From positions 3,968,001 through 4,032,000 of the forward strand of contig NZ_PEEU01000001.1 of NCBI RefSeq assembly GCF_002754195.1: DNA of 64,000 bases, given 5' to 3'. Shown piece after piece: positions 6,755-16,013 of the stretch (the first letter of the stretch is position 1; every line of letters begins with the position of its first letter). The stretch comes from Flavobacterium sp. 9 (lineage in GTDB: Bacteria; Bacteroidota; Bacteroidia; Flavobacteriales; Flavobacteriaceae). The notes beneath the pieces are model-generated. The model did not search any database, had not been told where the DNA came from, and saw only the letters and a program-made list of their open reading frames with translations. The position numbers were made by a program, and so were the translations under genes.

Positions 6755-9421
6755 CTAGAACTGTTGTCCTATGATAAAGTGTGTCTCCCAACCATTTGGT
6801 TTATTACTTGGCATTCCTGGTGCCGCATCAAATCCGTATCCGAAATCAATACCTAACAATCCAAATGCCGGCATAAATACACGTAAACCAGCACCAGCTG
6901 AACGGTATAAATCAAATGGGTTGTAATCTTTAAACGTTGGATATGATGATCCAGCTTCTAAAAACGTTAATGCATATATAGATGCTGACGATTTTAATGT
7001 AATTGGATAACGTAATTCTAAAGAGAATTTGTTATAAATCGTTGCCCCAATTTGATCTCCGTTAGTATTTACAGGAGTCAAAGAGCTATTTTTGTACCCT
7101 CTTAATCCTATTGTTTCTCTACCATCCATTGAGTATTGAGCCATTCCGTCTCCTCCTAAATAGAAACGTTCAAATGGTACAACTCCTCTTGCCTGATCAT
7201 AAGCTCCTAAGAAGCCAAACTCAGTCAGTGTTCTTAAAACTAATTTACCATACACTTTAGTATACCAATCAGCTTTAAATTTAATTTTATAATATTCTAA
7301 CCAGTTATATCTTTTCTGATCCACTTTACCTTGATCAGTATCTGCACTTGCAAAATCAGATCCAACACTTACAGTTCCGGCAGTTGTCGCCTTAATGTAA
7401 TCCCCGTTTCTTAATGGTTTTTGGTCTGCACCATAACCTGATTCTCCAGTCCACCTTGCTTTATATTCTTTTTCATTTGCCAAATCTCCATAGTCTATAC
7501 CATTAAATAAAGAGTATGGCGGCGTAATTTTTGCAGAAACACTAAATTCAGAACCGTATGTCGGGAAGATCGGGTTAACCCCTTTATTACTTCTCGAAAG
7601 ACCAATTGTGTATGCTAAGTTTCTTGATGCTCCATTACCAAAGGTAAACAAACCAGTGTTGTAATTATTCAAATCATAATGTTGGTAACTTACAGATTGA
7701 GACAATACAAAATAATCATCCGGCACTGTTAGTCTTTTTGCTAAACCAACTTGAATGGTAAAAATATTAAAACTTTTGCTTTTGTCAACACTTCTGGTGA
7801 CATAATTATTAAGAAATTGTTTACTATATGAAATAGACGAACTAAATTGTACTGGTTTTTTTCCTCCAAACCATGGTTCAGAAAACGATAAACTGTACGT
7901 TTGGAAATAAGTACTTCCTTGTAAACGAAGTGCTACTTTTTGTCCATCTCCCATTGGTAAAGGCTTGTAAGCTTCTTTATCAAAAAGTTTTCTTGCAGAA
8001 AAGTTATTAAAAGATAGTCCTAAGGTACCAATGAAACCTCCACCACCGTAACCTCCTTGAAGCTCAACCTGGCTAGATCCTTTTTCTACAACATTGTATT
8101 CAATATCTACAGTTCCGGCTCCGGCATCTACGTTTTTGAATTTTGGTTCGATTGCTTCAGGATCAAAGAATCCTAATTGTCCAATCTCACGAATAGTTCT
8201 AACTAATTGCTCTTTACTATATTTTTCTCCTGGCTTAGTTCTTAATTCACGATAAATTACGTGGTCATTTGTTTTGTCGTTTCCAACAACAGATATTTTA
8301 TTGAAATAAGCAATAGGCCCTTCAGTAACTCTAATTTCAAAATCAATTGTGTCGTTTACTGTTTTTACCTCTACTGCATTAATGTTAGAAAACAAGTAAC
8401 CGTTGTTTTGGTATAAGTTTGTTATATCTTCAGCGTCTGGTTTTGATTTATCAGCAATTCTTTTTTCAAGTAAAACACCATTATAGGTTTCACCTTTTTT
8501 AATTCCTAAATAACGATTTAATAATTGATCTGAGTAAACGGTATTCCCTAAAAACTTAATATTTCCGAAGTAATATTTATTTCCTTCTTCTACATTAATT
8601 TTGATGGCAAGCATATTCTTCTTCTTGTCGTAAGTAACAGAATCATAGATGATACGTGCATCACGATATCCTTTTTCTTTATAAGAAGAAACGACTTTTT
8701 CTAAGTCAGTTTTGTATTTTTCAGGAATAAATTTTGAAGCTTTTAAAACGCGAAACACGTTTTTTTGCTTTGTGTCTTTCATTGCGCCTCTTAACTGTGA
8801 GTCTGTAAGTTGCTTATTGCCAGTGAAATCAATGCTGCTTATTTTTACTTTGTCACCTTTGTCAACCCGAACGAGCATATTAACCTGGTGTCCGTTTATA
8901 GTATCCGGAGTAGTGGTAATTGTAACTTTGGTATTATAAAAACCGTCTTTTTTGTATTTGTTTTCGATATAATTTTTAGTGGTAGTAATTAAATTCTCGT
9001 TAACAATTTTACTTTTCGTTAAGTTGTTGTCTTTAATTAATCCTTCGACTTTACTTTTCTTAATACCAACAAATTTTACTTCATTTAGTTTAGGTAGTTC
9101 GACGATATTTAAATCTAAATAAATACTATCGTTTTCTACCTTATTAATATAGAAGGCAATTTCGTCGAAAAGACCAAGTTTACCTAATTTTTTAATAGCG
9201 CCACTGATTTCTTCACCAGGTACGGTTATTTCCTGTCCTTTTTGAAGGCCTGAAAAGGTAACTACGGTTTGTTCATTGAAGCTTATTTTACCAACAACAG
9301 AAACTTTAGCAAGAATATATTTTTTTCCTTGATCAAAAGGAACTCTATCTTGTGCTTTTATTTGTGAAAAACTACCCAAAAGAAGTAGGGTAAGGGCTAT
9401 TTGTACTCTTTTTTGTAACAC
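6755..9421 (-). CDS. bamA: Outer-membrane protein assembly factor BamA
   Basis: BamA inserts barrel proteins into the outer membrane. I place the start at GTG 9421, giving 888 residues. It lies 7 nt after the uppS stop and is followed at once by a signal peptide, QKRVQIALTLLLLGS..KAQ. Upstream in-frame ATGs would put about 44 unlikely residues inside uppS. Several POTRA domains occupy roughly residues 25-430, for example VDKGDKVKISSIDFTGNKQL and VEEGNKYYFGNIKFLGNTVY. The surface-antigen barrel then runs to the C-terminal FIIGQQF, ending in the Phe expected of an outer-membrane targeting signal. It sits between uppS and two Skp-like chaperones. Confidence 0.93.
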   Translation of the reverse strand: MLQKRVQIALTLLLLGSFSQIKAQDRVPFDQGKKYILAKVSVVGKISFNEQTVVTFSGLQKGQEITVPGEEISGAIKKLGKLGLFDEIAFYINKVENDSIYLDLNIVELPKLNEVKFVGIKKSKVEGLIKDNNLTKSKIVNENLITTTKNYIENKYKKDGFYNTKVTITTTPDTINGHQVNMLVRVDKGDKVKISSIDFTGNKQLTDSQLRGAMKDTKQKNVFRVLKASKFIPEKYKTDLEKVVSSYKEKGYRDARIIYDSVTYDKKKNMLAIKINVEEGNKYYFGNIKFLGNTVYSDQLLNRYLGIKKGETYNGVLLEKRIADKSKPDAEDITNLYQNNGYLFSNINAVEVKTVNDTIDFEIRVTEGPIAYFNKISVVGNDKTNDHVIYRELRTKPGEKYSKEQLVRTIREIGQLGFFDPEAIEPKFKNVDAGAGTVDIEYNVVEKGSSQVELQGGYGGGGFIGTLGLSFNNFSARKLFDKEAYKPLPMGDGQKVALRLQGSTYFQTYSLSFSEPWFGGKKPVQFSSSISYSKQFLNNYVTRSVDKSKSFNIFTIQVGLAKRLTVPDDYFVLSQSVSYQHYDLNNYNTGLFTFGNGASRNLAYTIGLSRSNKGVNPIFPTYGSEFSVSAKITPPYSLFNGIDYGDLANEKEYKARWTGESGYGADQKPLRNGDYIKATTAGTVSVGSDFASADTDQGKVDQKRYNWLEYYKIKFKADWYTKVYGKLVLRTLTEFGFLGAYDQARGVVPFERFYLGGDGMAQYSMDGRETIGLRGYKNSSLTPVNTNGDQIGATIYNKFSLELRYPITLKSSASIYALTFLEAGSSYPTFKDYNPFDLYRSAGAGLRVFMPAFGLLGIDFGYGFDAAPGMPSNKPNGWETHFIIGQQF

Positions 9422-9428
9422 TAAAAAA

Positions 9429-10169
9429 TTATTTAATTTGTTCACTGGTTTTTCCAAATCTACGTTCTCTTTTTTGATAACTAATAATAGCCTCATATAA
9501 ATCTTGATCTTTAAAGTCTGGCCACAAGACATTAGTAAAATATAATTCTGCATAGGCTATTTGCCATAGCAAAAAATTACTTATTCTATGTTCTCCACTT
9601 GTTCGTATTAATAAATCTACGTCAGGTAAATTTTGCGTGTAAAGATGCTCATTTATAATTGAATCGTCAATAGTGTCTATTGAAATTATATTATTTTTAA
9701 CTTTATCACTGATGATTCTAACGGCATTTACCAATTCTTCTCTTGATCCGTAACTTAAAGCCAGTGTTAGCGTGAGACGCGTATTGTTTTTGGTTTTATC
9801 AATTACATCAAGAAGTTCTTTTTGAGCAGATTTTGGTAATTTCTCAAGATTACCAATTGCATTCAATCTTATGTTGTTTTCTTGTAAAGTAACTAACTCT
9901 TTTTTTAGGGAATTGATCAGTATTTTCATTAGAGCTTCAACCTCCAGTTTTGGACGATTCCAGTTTTCTGTAGAAAAAGCATATAAGGTAAGATACTCAA
10001 TACCTAGTTTGGCGCAAGTTGTAATTGTTTTTTTGACAGATTTAGTTCCGTTTTCGTGGCCAAAAGCTCTTAAGAAGCCTTGTTGTTTAGCCCAACGACC
10101 ATTTCCGTCCATAATAATGGCCAAATGTTTGGGTAAGTTGGTTTGATCTATAGAGTCTAGTAAATTCAT
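9429..10169 (-). CDS. uppS: Isoprenyl transferase (undecaprenyl diphosphate synthase)
   Basis: This cis-prenyltransferase makes undecaprenyl diphosphate, the lipid carrier for peptidoglycan and glycans. The motif LAIIMDGNGRWAKQQG carries the catalytic Asp, and YLTLYAFSTENWNRP and RTSGEHRISNFLLWQ are the other conserved family blocks. Starting at ATG 10169 gives 246 residues, a normal size, and a 4-nt gap after porG. The longer ATG at 10205 would overlap porG by 32 nt. The gene sits between porG and bamA, the order also found near porG in Porphyromonas. Confidence 0.95.
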   Translation of the reverse strand: MNLLDSIDQTNLPKHLAIIMDGNGRWAKQQGFLRAFGHENGTKSVKKTITTCAKLGIEYLTLYAFSTENWNRPKLEVEALMKILINSLKKELVTLQENNIRLNAIGNLEKLPKSAQKELLDVIDKTKNNTRLTLTLALSYGSREELVNAVRIISDKVKNNIISIDTIDDSIINEHLYTQNLPDVDLLIRTSGEHRISNFLLWQIAYAELYFTNVLWPDFKDQDLYEAIISYQKRERRFGKTSEQIK

Positions 10170-10173
10170 TTTA

Positions 10174-10863
10174 TTAATATGCGCAATAGCAAGGTTTTTG
10201 TCCAAAGGTATAGGTTAAAGTGATACCTGAAAAGACATACCAGTCATTATTATTTAAATTCCCGAATTTCTTTATATTCGTGTTACTTGTATTAGGATTA
10301 CTTCCGTCAATATCGTCTGTAAAAGTGTAGCGAACTCCAACTTCAGCGCCTAAAACCCAATGTGGATCTATATTCGATTTTACACCTAATATAATAGGTA
10401 TAGCAAATGAGCCGGATCTTTGGGATTGCGTTATATTTGGATTGGATACTTGTCGATACAATTGATCATACCTAAAGTAACTTAATCCTGAATATATATA
10501 AGGAGTAACTTTTGGATGATAATCATGTAAATTAAAATCAAAAAAATTAAATTCTAAACCTGCAGATAACTCTTGTATAGTATTTTCAAAACTATAGCCT
10601 CTTTTATTTCGTCCTGTTTCTTTTGAATCGTAATCATTTCCAATAACAGATGACTGTGTATAAGAAAAGCGATAAGAATGGCGAGGACTCTTGTTCCACT
10701 TGTATAAAACACCAAAAGCCAGTTTCTCGGGAGCAATATAGGTTGTACTTCCTACGTCTCCAACAAAGTTACTTCCGCCAAGAAATACACCAATCTCATT
10801 GATCTGAGCATTTAGTGTAATAAAGGGGAAAAAACATAACAATAAATTAAAAATTTTCTTCAT
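10174..10863 (-). CDS. porG: PorG-like T9SS outer-membrane protein (DUF6089)
   Basis: This 229-residue protein has a signal peptide (1-20, ending LNAQ) followed by NEIGVFLGGSNFVGDVG, the typical opening of DUF6089/PorG barrels. PorG is an outer-membrane component of the type IX secretion system, so the gene supports T9SS and probable gliding in this organism. The remaining sequence alternates strands and ends FSGITLTYTFGQKPCYCAY, where the C-terminal Cys pair is a little unusual. It is first in the uppS-bamA-ompH operon and has a good promoter. PorG is my preferred call; a PorG-like barrel outside T9SS cannot be excluded. Confidence 0.78.
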   Translation of the reverse strand: MKKIFNLLLCFFPFITLNAQINEIGVFLGGSNFVGDVGSTTYIAPEKLAFGVLYKWNKSPRHSYRFSYTQSSVIGNDYDSKETGRNKRGYSFENTIQELSAGLEFNFFDFNLHDYHPKVTPYIYSGLSYFRYDQLYRQVSNPNITQSQRSGSFAIPIILGVKSNIDPHWVLGAEVGVRYTFTDDIDGSNPNTSNTNIKKFGNLNNNDWYVFSGITLTYTFGQKPCYCAY

Positions 10864-10881
10864 TTAATTCAAAATTGCGTG

Positions 10882-10910
10882 CAAATATAATAATTATCGA
10901 TACGAATCAA
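10882..10910 (-). promoter_or_regulatory. Promoter of the porG-uppS-bamA-ompH operon
   Basis: On the minus strand, TTG (10910-10908), an 18-nt gap, then TATATTTG (10889-10882). The box lies 18 nt upstream of the porG ATG. Confidence 0.7.
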
Positions 10911-11036
10911 CGTTGCTTTAGTTAAATGTGCTTTTTTTTAAATTTACGATATGAATTTCAGACATTTAATGAAGATTCGATACATGCAGAACGAGAAAAA
11001 GTAGTATTATCGTATAGTGAGATGTCAGAAAAGGAC

Positions 11037-11921
11037 TTAGTTTCTTTTGTCCTCTCCCCAAAGTAGCTTATTTCTAAGTGTTTTCAGGAAAGTTTCGCCA
11101 GGAATCTCTACCATTTTTATTTTAAAGTTTGTCTTTGTTATTGTCAAAATTGATTCATTTTTTACAGAAGCTATTCTGGAATCCAATGAAACTAAATATT
11201 GATCTTCTCGACCTGAAACGCGAAGTTTAACTTCGGTATCATCAGGAATAACAAGAGGTCTTGCGGTTAAGTTATGAGGAGCAATTGGCGTTATTACTAA
11301 GCTTTTGACATCCGGAGTTAATAATGGACCGCCACAACTCAAAGAATATCCTGTAGAACCCGTAGGAGTTGAGATGATTAAACCGTCTGCCCAATAAGAA
11401 TTTAGATATTCATCGTTTAGATACGTTTCAATAGTCACCATCGATGTAGTATCTTTTCTGCTCACGGTAACTTCGTTCATCGCAAAATTCAAATCTTCAA
11501 TAGCTTCGTTTTTTGGATCGCAAGTCAGGCTTAATAAAGTTCTTTCGGAAGTAGTGTAATTTTTATCGATCACAAATTGCAAAAAGCTATCAATGTTTTC
11601 TTTTTGAACAGTAGCCAGAAAACCTAGCCTTCCCGCATTGATTCCTAAAATAGGCACGCCAGAATCACGAACTAAAGTTGCAGCTCTCAAAATGGTTCCG
11701 TCACCGCCAATACTAATTAGCATTTCAAAACTATTGTCTAAAGACGTACTAGCCGAAAAAGTCTCGTATTGATTGTCAACGAGTTGTTTTTCGTGAAGCA
11801 TTTTTAGGAAATTTTCTTCAATTACCATTTCAACATTATTGGAATTGAAGAATAAAAAAATGTCCTTAATAATAGGTTCCGTACTGTTTTGATAATACTG
11901 TCCGTATATGGCTACTTTCAT
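11037..11921 (-). CDS. nadK: NAD kinase
   Basis: This cytoplasmic enzyme phosphorylates NAD to NADP. The 294-residue length is typical. ISIGGDGTILRAA carries the GGDGT nucleotide-binding motif, and STPTGSTGYSLSCGGP is the second hallmark. The downstream block VITPIAPHNLTARPLVIPDD also matches the family. The gene lies between a CBS-domain protein upstream and porG downstream, both on the same strand. A 17-bp inverted repeat occupies the gap before it. Confidence 0.95.
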   Translation of the reverse strand: MKVAIYGQYYQNSTEPIIKDIFLFFNSNNVEMVIEENFLKMLHEKQLVDNQYETFSASTSLDNSFEMLISIGGDGTILRAATLVRDSGVPILGINAGRLGFLATVQKENIDSFLQFVIDKNYTTSERTLLSLTCDPKNEAIEDLNFAMNEVTVSRKDTTSMVTIETYLNDEYLNSYWADGLIISTPTGSTGYSLSCGGPLLTPDVKSLVITPIAPHNLTARPLVIPDDTEVKLRVSGREDQYLVSLDSRIASVKNESILTITKTNFKIKMVEIPGETFLKTLRNKLLWGEDKRN

Positions 11922-11944
11922 CTGGTGTTTAATCGATTTTTTGT

Positions 11945-11993
11945 TTAATTGTTTAATCGTTAATTTTCTTCGTCAAAACGATTAAACAATTAA
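11945..11993. repeat. 17-bp perfect inverted repeat between the CBS gene and nadK
   Basis: TTAATTGTTTAATCGTT (11945-11961) is the exact reverse complement of 11977-11993, with a 15-nt spacer. The stem is AT-rich and no U-tract follows on either strand, so it is a weak terminator candidate at best. Confidence 0.7.
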
Positions 11994-12010
11994 CCGATTC
12001 AACATATAAT

Positions 12011-12670
12011 CTATATATTAAGATACTTGTCTAAGTAGTCTGAACGTTCTTTTAAGCTATTAATATAAGCGTCTTCCTGATGTTCTGAGATAATTTCGTA
12101 ATTGTAGCGTCTAAAAGTTTGAATGATTTCGTTCATTGGTCCAACGCCAATTTTTATCGTGATTTGAACATTTTCCAAATCAGCTTCAGATATAAAACAG
12201 CCTAAGATTTTACCATTATTACTCTCAACAATTTGAGTAACCTGACCCATAGAATAATCTAAAAGGCCTTTTTGGACAATAATTATTCCGCCTTGTTCTT
12301 TTAAAAATGGAGTTTCCTGAAAAAATTTCATGATATCTTCCATTTCATAATAGCCAATATAGCTGTTATTTTCGTCAAGAACCGGGATTACATTGGTGTG
12401 ATTTTTGGCAAAAACTTCCAAAACATCCAGCCAAAGCATCGATTTTCTGGCAAAAAAACGTTCCAGAGTATATTTATAATCGATCGCTTTTTTATCCGTG
12501 TCAAAAGTTTCAACATCGTCAGAAGCGATACTTCCAATGAAAATTCCGTTCTCCAAAACCGGAAAATGCGAAAAATTCAAATCCGCAAAAAAGTCCTGAA
12601 CAGATGCTATCGTTTCCTGACTATCAATCGCTCTGAAATCATTGGTGATATAATTCGTAATTTCTGTCAT
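12011..12670 (-). CDS. CBS-domain protein
   Basis: This 219-residue protein has two CBS motifs. The first (about residues 1-55) includes FSHFPVLENGIFIGSIASDD; the second (about 65-120) includes TNVIPVLDENNSYIGYYEME. A C-terminal segment (about 125-200) reads like an ACT-type fold, for example GLLDYSMGQVTQIVESNNGK and VGPMNEIIQTFRRYNYEI. CBS pairs usually bind adenosyl ligands such as AMP, ATP or SAM and act as energy or metabolite sensors. The architecture resembles AcuB-like proteins. Its place directly before nadK hints at a link to nucleotide status, which is inference. The regulated target is unknown. Confidence 0.85.
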   Translation of the reverse strand: MTEITNYITNDFRAIDSQETIASVQDFFADLNFSHFPVLENGIFIGSIASDDVETFDTDKKAIDYKYTLERFFARKSMLWLDVLEVFAKNHTNVIPVLDENNSYIGYYEMEDIMKFFQETPFLKEQGGIIIVQKGLLDYSMGQVTQIVESNNGKILGCFISEADLENVQITIKIGVGPMNEIIQTFRRYNYEIISEHQEDAYINSLKERSDYLDKYLNI

Positions 12671-12736
12671 AAATCAATTGAAGATATTTGATGCAAAATA
12701 ATCAAAAAATAGCAAAAACTGCTACGTTTTACTTTG

Positions 12737-12744
12737 TATTTTTG
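12737..12744 (+). promoter_or_regulatory. Probable pdxJ -7 box
   Basis: TATTTTTG matches TAnnTTTG and lies 42 nt upstream of the pdxJ ATG. No clear TTG is seen at the usual distance. Confidence 0.45.
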
Positions 12745-12786
12745 TCGTAACAAATATAGTGTTACTAGAATTAATTATCTATTTAT

Positions 12787-13500
12787 ATGACAAAGTTAAG
12801 TGTAAATATCAATAAAATTGCAACCTTAAGAAATGCACGTGGCGGAAATGTCCCTGATTTACTAAAAGTAGCTACAGATATTCAGAATTTCGGAGCACAG
12901 GGAATTACCATTCATCCTCGTCCGGACGAGCGTCACATTCGTTATCAGGATGCACGTGATTTAAAAGCGATCGTACATACCGAATATAATATTGAAGGAA
13001 ATCCGCAGCATAATTTTATCGATTTAGTATTAGAATGTAAACCAACGCAAGTAACTTTAGTTCCTGATGCAATTGGAGCGATTACTTCTTCTGCAGGTTG
13101 GGATACAATTAAAAATGAAGCGTATTTAATCGAAGTTGTTCAGGAATTCAAACGCAACGGAATCAGAACTTCGATTTTCGTAGATCCGGTTTTAGAAATT
13201 ATCGAAGGCGCCAAAAAAACAGGAACTGACAGAATCGAATTATATACCGAAGCTTTTGCACATCAATATAGTTTGGGAAATAAAAACGGAATCGATCCTT
13301 ATGTCGAAGCTGCAAAACTGGCAAATGAATTAGGATTAGGAATTAACGCTGGACACGATTTAAGTTTAGACAATGTTCAGTTTTTCAATCAAAACATACC
13401 GGGATTATTAGAAGTTTCTATCGGTCACGCATTAATTTCAGAAGCGCTTTATCTTGGATTAGATAATGTGGTGAATATGTATTTGAATAAATTAAAGTAA
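12787..13500 (+). CDS. pdxJ: Pyridoxine 5'-phosphate synthase
   Basis: PdxJ condenses 1-deoxyxylulose 5-phosphate with 3-amino-2-oxopropyl phosphate to form pyridoxine 5'-phosphate in the DXP-dependent vitamin B6 pathway. The 237-residue length is typical. Conserved blocks are SVNINKIATLRNARGG at the N-terminus, GITIHPRPDERHI, and the late GINAGHDLS and EVSIGHALISEAL, which form the phosphate-binding end of the TIM barrel. It has its own promoter, is divergent from the CBS gene, and is followed by a dispersed repeat element. Confidence 0.96.
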   Translation: MTKLSVNINKIATLRNARGGNVPDLLKVATDIQNFGAQGITIHPRPDERHIRYQDARDLKAIVHTEYNIEGNPQHNFIDLVLECKPTQVTLVPDAIGAITSSAGWDTIKNEAYLIEVVQEFKRNGIRTSIFVDPVLEIIEGAKKTGTDRIELYTEAFAHQYSLGNKNGIDPYVEAAKLANELGLGINAGHDLSLDNVQFFNQNIPGLLEVSIGHALISEALYLGLDNVVNMYLNKLK

Positions 13501-13514
13501 TATAAAAAGGAGTA

Positions 13515-13611
13515 GGGCATGACCCGCAGAAAAAGCGGGTCGGGCTATTCGTTTCAATCTTTTGTTTTTTAAAGAAAAAAACAAAAGGATTTCCACTGCT
13601 ATCCCTCATGC
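13515..13611 (+). repeat. Dispersed intergenic element, copy A
   Basis: A 97-bp element. An outer hairpin (GACCCGC / GCGGGTC) is followed by GGCTATTCGTTTCAATC, a second hairpin based on TTTTGTTTTTT / AAAAAAACAAAA, and GGATTTCCACTGCTATCCC. It has the same length and layout as copy B at 31243-31339, and related copies lie at 21724, 25564 and 60295. Confidence 0.85.
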
Positions 13612-13730
13612 AACATCGTGGTAATAATGAGCTTTTTAAGGCGCAAATTCCAAATAAAAAATAAAATATTTACTTCGACAAAAAATTGATTTATAATTGC
13701 TTATTTTCGCACTTTTCTTATTAAAATCAA

Positions 13731-16010
13731 GTGCCAAAATCAATAATTATCCTTTTTTTGTTCTGTTTTTCCAATGTATTTGCGCAATCTAAAGCCACTA
13801 TAATTGGAAACATAAAATCTCCCGAAAACGAAAACCTTGTTGGTGCAAGTATTTCTTTCAATACAAACAATCAGAATTGCTACACAATATCAGATTCTAT
13901 TGGACATTTTTCGCAAAATATTCCCTTAGGCAAAGTCGAAATAGCGATTAGCCAATTAGGATATCTTAAAAAATCGATCCATTTTGATTTTGCAAAAGAC
14001 ACTGTAATTTCGATAGTCTTAGAAAAAGATATTTCGCAGTTAAAAGAAGTTATCATCGCAAATGACAAGAAAAGCGGAGTTACGACTTTGTCCGGCGGAA
14101 AATTATCTTTCAATCTAAAAGAATTGTCTTCTGTTCCAACTGTTTTAGGAACCACAGATATTATCAAGCTTTTGCAATTAACGCCGGGAGTTCAGAATTC
14201 CGGAGACGCAAACGGATATTTATATGTAAGAGGCGGAGATCCCGGACATAATGCCATTTTGTACAACGGAACTCCCGTATATGGAATGTCGCATTTATTA
14301 GGTATTTTTCCTTTTTATAACACGGATCATATTAAGGAAGTAGAATTTGATAAATCCAGTTCAAATGCAAAATATGGCGGACGTTTAAGTTCAACTACGC
14401 TTTTGATTCCCAATAAAAAAATACCATCAGAATTTGGAATACAAGGAAATGTGGGGATTCTGGCATCACAACTAAGTCTGGCGGTTCCGGTAACTAATAA
14501 TTCGGGATTTTATATCTCCGGGCGAAAAACCTATATTGATGAAATTGTCTCGCCATTATTGACATCAAGCTCAAATAATAGTGATGTTCAGGATATGAAA
14601 TATGGATTTTCAGACGGAAATATTACCTTTCTTTCTCAAATTTCAAAAAAGAATCTATTTTCTATCGATGCTTTTATTAGCGGAGACGAACTAAAAGTCA
14701 AAGATGGAAATCTGGCTTTAAGAACCAATTTAAAATGGAGTAATTTTATAGTTTCTCCAACTTTAGTAACTACGTTTTCGCCTAAAGTAAGCATGTCAAA
14801 TTCGGTTTATTTCAGTCAGTATTCTAATGATTTGGATATGGAACAAGCTACAATTCAGTTTAGCGTTTCTTCTTATGTAAAGGATTTTGGGTTTGCAAAT
14901 TCAGTTCGTTATTTCGTTAAGAATATTCCTTTTGAATCAGGTTTACATTATGTATATCACGATTTACAACCTCAAAAAGTAAATGTCGAAAATCTGACAA
15001 CCAACAATAATACATCTCAAAATAGTATAATTAATGCCAATGAAGCAGCTGTTTTTACAACGGCAAAACCAAAGATATTTGAGAACTTGATTGCAGAATT
15101 AGGACTTAGAATCAATTATTATACTTCAGGATCTAAGGATTCATATTTACATTTTCAGCCTCGTGTTGTGTTGAATTATTATCCAAATGACAAATATTCG
15201 TTTTATGCTTCTTATAATAAACAATATCAATATTTAAGCCTGATTACGACTTCGAGTGTTGGAATTCCGACAGATTTCTGGATTGCAAGTTCAGACGGAA
15301 TAAAACCACAATCATCAAACGAATTTTCGATTGGTTCAAATCAAAATATTTCGAGAAACTTTAGTTCTTCGTTTGGGGGATTTTATCGCTCAATGAAAGA
15401 TTTACTGGAATATCCTTATGGAATTACCCAGTTTAACGAAACCACAACGCTAAAGAACGATCTATTAGTTGGAAAAGGAAAAGCATACGGATTTGAAATG
15501 ATGTTGAAAAAAAGCAACGGAAAATTCACGGGTTGGCTAAGTTATACTTTAAGTTGGTCAGATAGAAATTTTGACGAACTGAATAATGGGAATACTTATT
15601 TTGCGAAATACGATCGTCGTCATAACCTTTCATTAGTTGGAATGTACGATTTGAATTCAAAATGGAATTTTGGCGTAACACAAATATTTAGTTCCGGAAA
15701 CCGATTTACAATGCCAACGTCATGGTACTTTATTAATAATAATCCAGTCAAAGAATATTCAGGATATAACAATGCGCAAATGCCAAATTATATCAGAACA
15801 GATCTTTCGGTAAATTATTTTTTCGTAAAAACGAATAAAAAAGAAAGTGCTTTGAATTTTTCGATCTACAATACTTTTAATATTAGTAATCCAATTTATG
15901 TGGTACTGAATGTTCAGGTAAATAAAGATAAAAATAGTGTGGTTGTAAAACAAGAAGAGAAAGTTTTGTACCGAATATTACCTTCAATAAGCTGGAGATT
16001 TAAATTTTAA
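13731..16010 (+). CDS. TonB-dependent receptor with carboxypeptidase-like N-domain
   Basis: This 759-residue outer-membrane receptor starts at GTG 13731, which directly precedes a clean signal peptide (residues 1-19, ending NVFAQ). A carboxypeptidase-regulatory-like domain (about 22-105) includes NLVGASISFNTNNQNCYTIS. The plug (about 120-225) includes LLQLTPGVQNSGDANGYLYV and RGGDPGHNAILYNGTPVYG. The barrel then runs to the C-terminal SISWRFKF. The DUF4249 lipoprotein gene follows after 3 nt. Such pairs are common in Bacteroidota and probably act together in uptake, as SusC and SusD do; the ligand is unknown. Confidence 0.88.
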   Translation: MPKSIIILFLFCFSNVFAQSKATIIGNIKSPENENLVGASISFNTNNQNCYTISDSIGHFSQNIPLGKVEIAISQLGYLKKSIHFDFAKDTVISIVLEKDISQLKEVIIANDKKSGVTTLSGGKLSFNLKELSSVPTVLGTTDIIKLLQLTPGVQNSGDANGYLYVRGGDPGHNAILYNGTPVYGMSHLLGIFPFYNTDHIKEVEFDKSSSNAKYGGRLSSTTLLIPNKKIPSEFGIQGNVGILASQLSLAVPVTNNSGFYISGRKTYIDEIVSPLLTSSSNNSDVQDMKYGFSDGNITFLSQISKKNLFSIDAFISGDELKVKDGNLALRTNLKWSNFIVSPTLVTTFSPKVSMSNSVYFSQYSNDLDMEQATIQFSVSSYVKDFGFANSVRYFVKNIPFESGLHYVYHDLQPQKVNVENLTTNNNTSQNSIINANEAAVFTTAKPKIFENLIAELGLRINYYTSGSKDSYLHFQPRVVLNYYPNDKYSFYASYNKQYQYLSLITTSSVGIPTDFWIASSDGIKPQSSNEFSIGSNQNISRNFSSSFGGFYRSMKDLLEYPYGITQFNETTTLKNDLLVGKGKAYGFEMMLKKSNGKFTGWLSYTLSWSDRNFDELNNGNTYFAKYDRRHNLSLVGMYDLNSKWNFGVTQIFSSGNRFTMPTSWYFINNNPVKEYSGYNNAQMPNYIRTDLSVNYFFVKTNKKESALNFSIYNTFNISNPIYVVLNVQVNKDKNSVVVKQEEKVLYRILPSISWRFKF

Positions 16011-16013
16011 AAC

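Noticed and set aside
9429..9553. Longer bamA start inside uppS
   Set aside because: It would add 44 residues without a signal peptide; GTG 9421 gives a clean signal peptide right after the uppS stop.
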